Assembly: GCA_016191985.1 (NCBI GenBank)
Contig: JACPVB010000144.1
Location: 1 to 5,666 of the forward strand
DNA from: Chloroflexota bacterium
GTDB taxonomy: Bacteria; Chloroflexota; Anaerolineae; Anaerolineales; Villigracilaceae
Direction: 5' to 3'
DNA: 5,666 bases
Made by a program: the position numbers and the translations under genes
Part shown: positions 1 to 3,984 of the stretch, piece after piece
Layout: each line of letters starts with the position of its first letter
Position numbering within the stretch: the first letter of the stretch is position 1
The notes under the pieces: generated by a model
What the model was told of the DNA's origin: nothing
Database searches by the model: none
Seen by the model: only the letters and a program-made list of their open reading frames with translations

Positions 1-444
1 CTGCGCCTCTGGCGTCTCCTGCCATTGTGGATGCATGTCCTTGCGGCGAAATTGGTTCGTTCCAAGTTCCGGGCGGCGGTGGCGGCGTTGGTCTTCGATG
101 AGCAAAGACAAGTGCTACTTTTCAAACATACATACCGCAAGTTCGAGTGGGGAATCCCTGCGGGGAGTCTGGAATATCACGAACAGCCTGCAGATGCGGT
201 GGCCCGTGAATTTCTTGAAGAGACGGGAATGAAGATTCAAATTGAGAAATTGCTTCGCGTGATCAGCGCGCGTGAAGATCATCACCTCACTGTGGTGTAT
301 CTGTGTAAAATAGCGGACGGCGAGTTTAAACCGTCGCATGAGATTTCGGAGATGAAGTATTTTGATGTGGATGATTTGCCGAAAATGTTGTTCGCGGAAA
401 AGGAATTGATCCGCTGGGCCGTTAAGCAGATTTCGGAAGTCTGA
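1..444 (+). CDS. Nudix hydrolase, 5' end cut by the window edge
   Basis: A Nudix-family hydrolase, which cleaves nucleoside diphosphates linked to another moiety; the substrate cannot be told from sequence. The full Nudix box GX5EX7REUXEEXGU is present. Counting from the Met at base 25 it spans residues 47-69: G47, E53, R61-E62, E65-E66, G68. The Glu residues bind the catalytic metal. It is preceded by the usual strand ending WGIPAG. The frame is open from base 1 to 25 and reads as a Leu/Arg/Trp-rich stretch (LRLWRLLPLW). Related Nudix proteins that I recall begin with such a hydrophobic N-terminus, so the true start probably lies just upstream of the window and the Met at 25 is internal. The last codons (ISEV and stop) lie inside the left end of the repeat element 428-614, so the C-terminus may have been changed by that element. 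The downstream gene is 185 bases away and not obviously related in function. Confidence 0.88.
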   Translation: MRLWRLLPLWMHVLAAKLVRSKFRAAVAALVFDEQRQVLLFKHTYRKFEWGIPAGSLEYHEQPADAVAREFLEETGMKIQIEKLLRVISAREDHHLTVVYLCKIADGEFKPSHEISEMKYFDVDDLPKMLFAEKELIRWAVKQISEV

Positions 445-614
445 GAGAGTGTTTTGAAATTCCGTTTTGATCTTCATTGCTTTTCCTTTTGAGACCGTTT
501 CGCCACGAATTTCGCGGATTTTCACGAATTTTGCCTGGCATAAGTCAAACCTTTGTGCTCTTTGTGTCCTTCGTGGTGAATTTTTAAACAGTCTCTGAGA
601 GACTTCCGAAGTCT
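428..614. repeat. Repeat-rich intergenic element with palindromic 15-bp inverted ends
   Basis: The noncoding gap between the Nudix and crcB genes is bounded by two 15-bp sequences, 428-442 (agatttcggaagtct) and 600-614 (agacttccgaagtct). They match in inverted orientation at 14 of 15 positions. Similarity continues inward more weakly for about 8 further bases. Each end is itself an almost perfect odd-length palindrome. The inside holds two clusters of 9-bp units (504-531 and 551-577). The layout resembles a small non-autonomous mobile or dispersed repeat, but no flanking target duplication was found and no second copy is in the window. The left end overlaps the Nudix 3' end. No open frame in it looks like a protein, and no clear terminator was seen. 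Confidence 0.5.
504..577. repeat. Two facing clusters of 9-bp units
   Basis: Bases 504-531 contain cacgaattt twice (504-512 and 523-531) with a related unit, cgcggattt, at 513-521. Bases 551-577 are three consecutive 9-mers: ctttgtgct, ctttgtgtc, cttcgtggt. The two clusters face each other: gccacgaa at 502-509 can pair with ttcgtggt at 570-577 (7 base pairs plus one G-T/U wobble). I recall similar intergenic strings (cacgaatt..., cttcgtgtccttcgtgg) as dispersed repeats in many environmental bacterial genomes. This is memory, not a search result. Confidence 0.5.
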
Positions 615-619
615 TTATT

Positions 620-623
620 GGAG
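620..623 (+). promoter_or_regulatory. Ribosome binding site GGAG choosing the crcB start
   Basis: GGAG at 620-623 lies six bases before the TTG at 630 and within codons 1-2 of the alternative TTG at 618. It therefore favours 630. No Shine-Dalgarno-like sequence precedes 618, and starting at 630 gives the typical CrcB N-terminus MTNILLVGAGG. Confidence 0.55.
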
Positions 624-629
624 TGCATT

Positions 630-1013
630 TTGACAAATATTCTTCTCGTCGGCGCAGGTGGATTTATTGGTTCGATCCTGCGCTATCTTATGAGCGGATG
701 GGTACAACAATCCGCAAAGACGCTTGATTTTCCCTATGGCACGCTGGCGGTCAATGTGATTGGCTGTTTTGTAATCGGGTTTCTTGCGCAGCTGGCCGAG
801 TCACGCGGCGTGTTTACGAGTGAGGCGCGTTCGTTTGTCTTCATTGGCATCCTGGGCGGCTTTACCACTTTTTCATCCTTTGGAAATGAGACGCTCAACC
901 TTGCCCGCGATAATCAAATGATGAATGCGTTCGCAAATATTGGCGCGAATGTGCTCATTGGTCTCTTTGCTGTGTGGCTGGGACGCACGGTTTCGTACTT
1001 AATCTGGAAGTAA
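630..1013 (+). CDS. crcB: CrcB/Fluc fluoride ion channel
   Basis: A small inner-membrane fluoride channel of the CrcB/Fluc family. Such proteins work as antiparallel dimers that let toxic F- leave the cell. The 127-residue length is normal. Family signatures appear in order: GGFIGSILRY in helix 1 (about residues 10-19), GTLAVNVIG in helix 2 (37-45, with conserved N42), and GILGGFTTFSSFGNE (73-87). The last contains the break in helix 3 where a structural Na+ binds and the Phe residues (F81, F84) that line the pore. Four hydrophobic segments are visible. The start is taken as TTG at 630 because of GGAG at 620-623; an in-frame TTG at 618 would add four residues. The next gene encodes a DUF190 protein, a common CrcB neighbour, which supports the call. 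No fluoride riboswitch consensus was seen in the leader. Confidence 0.93.
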   Translation: MTNILLVGAGGFIGSILRYLMSGWVQQSAKTLDFPYGTLAVNVIGCFVIGFLAQLAESRGVFTSEARSFVFIGILGGFTTFSSFGNETLNLARDNQMMNAFANIGANVLIGLFAVWLGRTVSYLIWK

Positions 1014-1022
1014 CAATTAACT

Positions 1023-1095
1023 TGGTGGTCTCGATACGGGCGAGGAAAACATACTTCGACAAGCTCAGTACGCCGCTCGCCCTACTCGACCACCA
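1023..1095. repeat. Palindromic dispersed repeat of the CTTCGACAAGCTCAG type
   Basis: This 73-bp imperfect inverted repeat lies between crcB and the DUF190 gene. The outer arms are tggtggtc (1023-1030) and gaccacca (1088-1095), a perfect 8-bp pair. The inner arms are gggcgag (1038-1044) and ctcgccc (1076-1082), a perfect 7-bp pair. The core cttcgacaagctcag is at 1054-1068. I recall this core between ggtctcgatacg and ctactcgaccacc as a very common REP-like intergenic repeat in many bacterial phyla. As RNA it would fold into a long hairpin, but no T-tract follows, so a simple terminator is unlikely. It could damp read-through or protect the crcB message from 3' decay. Confidence 0.75.
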
Positions 1096-1101
1096 GTATT
1101 T

Positions 1102-1107
1102 GGAGGT
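1102..1107 (+). promoter_or_regulatory. Strong ribosome binding site GGAGGT for the DUF190 gene
   Basis: GGAGGT at 1102-1107 lies four bases before the ATG at 1112. It decides this start against the longer in-frame reading from 974, which would overlap crcB and translate the palindromic repeat. Confidence 0.8.
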
Positions 1108-1111
1108 AATC

Positions 1112-1459
1112 ATGCAACTACCTGAGGAAGGATATCTGCTTCGCGTTTTCATCGGCGAAGCGGACAGATACGAGCACAAACCGCTTTACGAGTGGATCGT
1201 CCTCCAGGCTCGCGAGCAGGGACTGGCTGGCGCAACCGTCCTGCGCGGCACGATGGGTTTCGGCGCGAACACCCGCATCATCCACACCTTCAAGATCGAA
1301 CGTCTTTCCGAAGATTTGCCAATGGTGGTGGAGATCGTGGATACGAAAGAAAAGCTTGAGGCGTTCCTTGAGCTAATCGACCCGCATATCAAGGCTGGGT
1401 TGGTCACGCTTGAAAAGGCGCAGATCAAGTTTTATCGCGCCGAAAAGAAAGTTAAATAG
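1112..1459 (+). CDS. DUF190 family PII-like protein
   Basis: A 115-residue protein of the DUF190 family. These are small cytoplasmic proteins with a PII-like ferredoxin fold, for which no reaction is established. The family pattern is seen throughout: LLRVFIGEADRYEHKPLYEW (9-28), the glycine-rich GLAGATVLRGTMGFGANTRI (37-56), RLSEDLPMVVEIVDT (64-78), and the C-terminal strand around GLVTLEKAQIKFY (96-108). Length and composition are normal. DUF190 genes are often found next to crcB, sometimes fused to it, so a role in fluoride tolerance or in modulating the channel is a reasonable inference. The start at 1112 follows a strong GGAGGT. The next gene begins only 10 bases after the stop, consistent with one transcript, whereas the palindromic repeat separates this gene from crcB. 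Confidence 0.9.
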   Translation: MQLPEEGYLLRVFIGEADRYEHKPLYEWIVLQAREQGLAGATVLRGTMGFGANTRIIHTFKIERLSEDLPMVVEIVDTKEKLEAFLELIDPHIKAGLVTLEKAQIKFYRAEKKVK

Positions 1460-1469
1460 ATTTTCTTTC

Positions 1470-1760
1470 ATGAAAAAACTATCTTTAAATAAAGGTAAAT
1501 GGGCTGATACCAGATGGCACTCCGTGGAAATTTACCCATATGAATATGAGGATTTTTCGAAGATTTTAAGTCATCTTTGCAAGGAACTTCATATTCAGGT
1601 TCCTTCAATTCTTGCATGGATTGATGGTTACATTGCTGATATTAGAGTCAATAATGATGTGATAACACTTCACTTGGATAATTGGACTTTTTCGGTAGCG
1701 ACGCAAAACGCTGAATTGCGAGATAAAATTTTTGACATTTTGAAAATGCTTGAAATTTGA
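1470..1760 (+). CDS. Hypothetical 96-residue protein, AT-rich orphan
   Basis: I do not recognise this protein. It has no signal peptide or membrane segment and reads as a small soluble alpha/beta protein. A strand (HSVEIYPY, 17-24) is followed by a helix (about 26-40), then strands around 48-60 and 63-78 (including ITLHLDNWTFSVA), and a final amphipathic helix (80-95). It is rich in Trp, Ile and Asp. Hand-counted GC over 1501-1740 is about 37%, against about 53-70% in sampled stretches of the flanking genes, which suggests recent transfer. ATG 1470 is chosen because the frame upstream overlaps the DUF190 gene; no good Shine-Dalgarno sequence precedes it. The gene lies 10 bases after the DUF190 stop and 11 bases before prmA, so it is tightly packed and probably co-transcribed. 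An immunity-like protein is possible, but nothing specific supports this. Confidence 0.7.
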   Translation: MKKLSLNKGKWADTRWHSVEIYPYEYEDFSKILSHLCKELHIQVPSILAWIDGYIADIRVNNDVITLHLDNWTFSVATQNAELRDKIFDILKMLEI

Positions 1761-1771
1761 TATGGAGACTG

Positions 1772-2740
1772 ATGAACTGGCTTGAAATTTCTTTAACTGT
1801 GGACGGCGAACTCGCCGAATCCGTTGCGGATGTGCTGGCGCGTTTTGCGCCCAACGGCGTGATGACCGAGCAGGGCGTGCGCTTTGTCAACGACGAGGAT
1901 GAGGGTACTGCGACAGGCCCCATCACCGTCCGCGCATATTTGGAAGTGAACGACAAACTCGAAGAAACGCGACAAAAACTTGAAGAGTCGCTTTTTTATT
2001 TGGGGATGATTCAGCCTGTGCCGACTCCCATCTACAGGCAGATCGCGGATCAAAACTGGATGGAAGCCTGGAAGCAGCACTACAAGCCGATTCTCATCGG
2101 ACAACGTCTCCTGATCCTTCCCGCCTGGCTTGAGTCTCCCGACCCAAACAGAATCCCAATCAAGATCGACCCTGGCATGGCGTTCGGCACAGGGACACAT
2201 CCCACAACGCAATTGTGTCTGGAGTTGATGGAAAAATCGTTTGATCGGCGTCACCCTGAGCGAAGCGAAGGGTCTCTACCTGGTACGAGAGATTCTTCGC
2301 TCGCTCAGAATGACATGAACGTAATCGACGTGGGTTGTGGTTCGGGAATCTTATCCATTGCGGCTATAAAACTTGGAGCAAAAACCGTCCTCGGTGTGGA
2401 TATTGACATCGAGTCCGTGAAAAACTCGCGCGAGAACGCAGATGTCAACGGGGTGGGTGGAGAGTTGATTTTAGGTCAAGGCTCGGTGACGGAGGTGCTC
2501 GCGGGACAGTTCGCATTTAAATCTGCGCCGTTGGTGGTGGCAAATATTCTTGGCCCGATTTTGATCCGTCTCTTCGACGCGGGTCTCGCAGACTTGATCC
2601 AGCCCAATGGTGAGATCATCTTAAGCGGGATTCTCTTTGAGCAGCAGGAAAAGGTCATAGAGGCGGGGCAGGCTAAGGGTCTGAAAAGAGGCGAGATTCG
2701 TCAAATGGGGGATTGGGTTGCGTTATCCATGACAAAATGA
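1772..2740 (+). CDS. prmA: Ribosomal protein L11 methyltransferase PrmA with a repeat-derived insertion
   Basis: PrmA uses S-adenosylmethionine to trimethylate ribosomal protein L11 in the cytoplasm. The N-terminal substrate-recognition domain begins MNWLEISLTV and runs to about residue 90. The linker is followed by KIDPGMAFGTGTHPTTQL (131-148), typical of PrmA. SAM motif I is VIDVGCGSG (184-192), the acidic end of motif II is GVDID (208-212), and VVANILGPIL (255-264) is the motif IV region. The protein has 322 residues, somewhat longer than usual. The excess lies at about residues 158-182, where other PrmA proteins pass directly from the helix ending ELMEK to motif I. Here the segment RHPERSEGSL...SLAQND is the translation of a palindromic repeat (2250-2314). 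All catalytic motifs remain in frame, so the enzyme may still work, with a surface loop added. The start at 1772 has GGAG at 1764-1767; TTG 1757 is in frame but less likely. Confidence 0.92.
   Translation: MNWLEISLTVDGELAESVADVLARFAPNGVMTEQGVRFVNDEDEGTATGPITVRAYLEVNDKLEETRQKLEESLFYLGMIQPVPTPIYRQIADQNWMEAWKQHYKPILIGQRLLILPAWLESPDPNRIPIKIDPGMAFGTGTHPTTQLCLELMEKSFDRRHPERSEGSLPGTRDSSLAQNDMNVIDVGCGSGILSIAAIKLGAKTVLGVDIDIESVKNSRENADVNGVGGELILGQGSVTEVLAGQFAFKSAPLVVANILGPILIRLFDAGLADLIQPNGEIILSGILFEQQEKVIEAGQAKGLKRGEIRQMGDWVALSMTK
2250..2314. repeat. Palindromic dispersed repeat (CTGAGCGAAGCGAAG type) inside prmA
   Basis: This 65-bp inverted repeat lies wholly within the prmA coding sequence. The left arm is 2250-2277 with core ctgagcgaagcgaag at 2256-2270. 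The right arm is 2288-2314 with core cttcgctcgctcag at 2295-2308. A 10-base loop separates them. Aligned, the arms differ by a few substitutions and one missing base in the right arm. The core and its translation HPERSEGS are, from memory, among the most widespread bacterial dispersed repeats and their spurious peptides. It differs from the repeats at 428-614 and 1023-1095. Confidence 0.85.
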
Positions 2741-2755
2741 TTCGCGGGGTATAAT
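2729..2755 (+). promoter_or_regulatory. Candidate promoter of the toxin-antitoxin pair
   Basis: A perfect -10 box TATAAT lies at 2750-2755, with a 5-of-6 match to the -35 box, ATGACA, at 2729-2734. The spacer is 15 bases, shorter than the ideal 17. The -35 lies inside the prmA 3' end. A start of transcription about seven bases after the -10, near 2762, would leave a leader of only about 11 bases that begins at the ribosome binding site AAGAGG (2762-2767). Confidence 0.5.
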
Positions 2756-2772
2756 CCATTTAAGAGGTTTTT

Positions 2773-2973
2773 ATGGCAGAGTTTTCCACCACCGTGAAAT
2801 TACCTGTTCAATTGGCAAAAATGGCTGAAGAGTATGTGCAGGAAGGCTGGTCTATTGATATGAACAGCCTGATTGTGGAAGCCTTGCGTCGTTATATGGA
2901 GACCCATCAGGCTCAAATTCTTGAACGGTTCATCGAAGAGGATGTTGAATGGGGATTGAATGGGGATGAGTAA
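2773..2973 (+). CDS. Ribbon-helix-helix type antitoxin-like protein
   Basis: A 66-residue protein that looks like the antitoxin of a type II toxin-antitoxin pair. The N-terminal strand (EFSTTVKLPVQLAKMAEEYV) followed by a helix, a turn at GWSIDMN and a second helix (SLIVEALRRYMETH) fits a ribbon-helix-helix DNA-binding fold, expected to form dimers and repress its own promoter. The acidic tail (ERFIEEDVEWGLNGDE) is the usual toxin-binding, protease-sensitive part. The start has AAGAGG at 2762-2767, six bases upsteam of the ATG. The stop lies inside the beginning of the toxin gene (14-base overlap), the normal order for such pairs. A perfect TATAAT box lies directly upstream, so autoregulation is plausible. 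The fold assignment rests on pattern only, since residue identity within this family is low. Confidence 0.8.
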   Translation: MAEFSTTVKLPVQLAKMAEEYVQEGWSIDMNSLIVEALRRYMETHQAQILERFIEEDVEWGLNGDE

Positions 2974-3469
2974 AGCTGTTTTGGATGCCGGGCCTCTCAT
3001 TCATCTTTCCGAACTTGGCGCATTGGACGTGCTGGGCGATTTTGAAGTTTTATATATCCCGCCAGTTGTTTGGGAAGAAGTTATTCATCATCAACCTGAT
3101 GCGGCCATCCATGCCGATTTATCTCTTGAAAGGGTCGAAGCGCCGATTGTCGATTCGAAACTTGCAACATTTGCAAAAATGTTTTCTCTTGATCCAGGTG
3201 AACTGCAATCGCTTGCCGTGATGGCAGATTATCCAGACGCATTATTTTTGACGGATGATTCCGCTGCCCGCCTCGTGGCGGAAGAGTTTGGATATAAAGT
3301 TCATGGAACCTTGGGACTGTTGGTCCGTGCAGTTCGAAAGGGGCATCGTTCACCGAAAGAAATTTTGGCTGTTTTGAGAGATTTACAGAAAAAGTCCAGC
3401 CTTCATATTCGATCATCACTTTTATCGGATGTCATAAGAAAACTGGAAGAGGAATGGCAGAGTCGCTGA
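2960..3469 (+). CDS. DUF3368 PIN-like domain toxin
   Basis: A 169-residue protein of the DUF3368 group of PIN-like nucleases, the likely toxin partner of the preceding gene. PIN domains are Mg2+-dependent ribonucleases with a cluster of acidic residues. Here these are D9 in KAVLDAGPLIHL, E39/E40 in PPVVWEEV, E81 in SLDPGELQSLAV, and D99-D100 in FLTDDSAARLVA. The following GYKVHGTLGLLVRAVRKG (111-128) is typical of DUF3368. The whole domain is intact. RNA cleavage and toxicity are family knowledge, and the RNA target is unknown. ATG 2960 is preferred because GGGGA lies five to six bases before it; ATG 2966 would remove two residues. It overlaps the antitoxin gene by 14 bases, so translation is probably coupled. 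Its stop codon TGA shares its last base with the proposed ATG of the lamin-tail gene. Confidence 0.85.
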   Translation: MGMSKAVLDAGPLIHLSELGALDVLGDFEVLYIPPVVWEEVIHHQPDAAIHADLSLERVEAPIVDSKLATFAKMFSLDPGELQSLAVMADYPDALFLTDDSAARLVAEEFGYKVHGTLGLLVRAVRKGHRSPKEILAVLRDLQKKSSLHIRSSLLSDVIRKLEEEWQSR

Positions 3470-3960
3470 TGGATCGCCGCAAACTCATCCAATACCTGTT
3501 GCTGAATATCTTCGTCTCGGCGAGTGTGACAGGCGGAATCCTGTTTTGGTATGACCGCAACTACCGCGCCGTCAGCCAGCCCGCTGTTGCACAGGCTACT
3601 CCCGTCAGCGGCAATTTGTCGTCCGCATCGAATACCGATTTGCAAACCGATATTCCGGTGAAGATCAGCAGTGTCGTTGGCGCAGGGACTTTGCAATCTG
3701 AAATTGTGGTTGTGAAATTTGAAGGCGAAGGCCAGCTTGACCTGGCTTCATGGCAACTAAAAGACGAAAACGGCAACACCTTTACTTTTCCAAAACTCAC
3801 TTTGTATCCCAACGGAGCTGTGCAGATCCACACCAGCTCAGGCACAGACAATGTCATTGACCTGTATTGGGGCATAGGCGATGCGGTTTGGAGTTCTGGA
3901 GAGAATGCAAGGTTGTTCGATTCGCAAGGCAACCTGAGAGCTGTGTATCGCGTACCGTAA
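3469..3960 (+). CDS. Membrane-anchored lamin-tail domain protein
   Basis: A 163-residue protein with a short basic N-terminus (MDRRK), one hydrophobic segment at about 8-28 (signal anchor), a low-complexity linker (about 35-60) and a lamin-tail (LTD) domain at about 65-160. The LTD fold is an immunoglobulin-like beta sandwich. Its signatures are LDLASWQLKDENGNTFTFP (90-108), a DLYWGIGDAVW stretch (131-141) and ENARLFDSQGNLRAVYRV (145-162). Bacterial LTD domains are usually extracellular and thought to bind other macromolecules or the cell surface; no enzymatic residues are expected. The start at 3469 gives a TGATG overlap with the toxin stop, suggesting translational coupling. ATG 3454, which adds five residues, is possible but its purine-rich GAAGAGG is only about one base away. 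The kinase gene follows after 24 bases, so the two products may act together, an inference from position. Confidence 0.82.
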   Translation: MDRRKLIQYLLLNIFVSASVTGGILFWYDRNYRAVSQPAVAQATPVSGNLSSASNTDLQTDIPVKISSVVGAGTLQSEIVVVKFEGEGQLDLASWQLKDENGNTFTFPKLTLYPNGAVQIHTSSGTDNVIDLYWGIGDAVWSSGENARLFDSQGNLRAVYRVP

Positions 3961-3973
3961 ATCATTTATCGGC

Positions 3974-3978
3974 AGGAG
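3974..3978 (+). promoter_or_regulatory. Ribosome binding site AGGAG of the kinase gene
   Basis: AGGAG at 3974-3978 lies six bases before ATG 3985. It fixes the kinase start, and the predicted protein begins with the normal short lead-in to the kinase domain. No promoter-like boxes were noticed in the 24-base gap, which supports co-transcription with the lamin-tail gene. Confidence 0.75.
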
Positions 3979-3984
3979 AGTGAA

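Noticed and set aside
504..577. CRISPR-like array of short units
   Set aside because: The units are only 9 bases long and adjacent, without spacers of regular length, and no cas gene is present.
600..620. Possible intrinsic terminator (agacttc-c-gaagtct followed by ttatt)
   Set aside because: A real RNA hairpin here would have only about five pairs, the T-tract is interrupted, and it lies just before the crcB start.
445..629. Possible fluoride riboswitch before crcB
   Set aside because: The conserved fluoride-riboswitch segments and its pseudoknot pairing could not be found by eye; the region is filled by repeats.
115..636. Long open frame on the - strand across the Nudix gene and the repeat region
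   Set aside because: It is antisense to a Nudix gene with a complete catalytic box, has no recognisable domain, and its start region is repeat DNA.
1023..1100. Repeat hairpin as a crcB terminator
   Set aside because: The stem is long but interrupted and no run of T follows it, so it fits a dispersed repeat better than an intrinsic terminator.
974..1111. Upstream extension of the DUF190 gene to a start at 974
   Set aside because: It would overlap crcB and translate the palindromic repeat. The family N-terminus and a strong GGAGGT both place the start at 1112.
1793..2254. Open frame of 153 codons on the - strand within prmA
   Set aside because: It is antisense to the well-supported prmA N-terminal half and shows no domain pattern.
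2250..2314. prmA as a pseudogene broken by the repeat
   Set aside because: The frame continues through the repeat, and SAM motif I, the NIL motif and the normal C-terminus all follow in the same frame.
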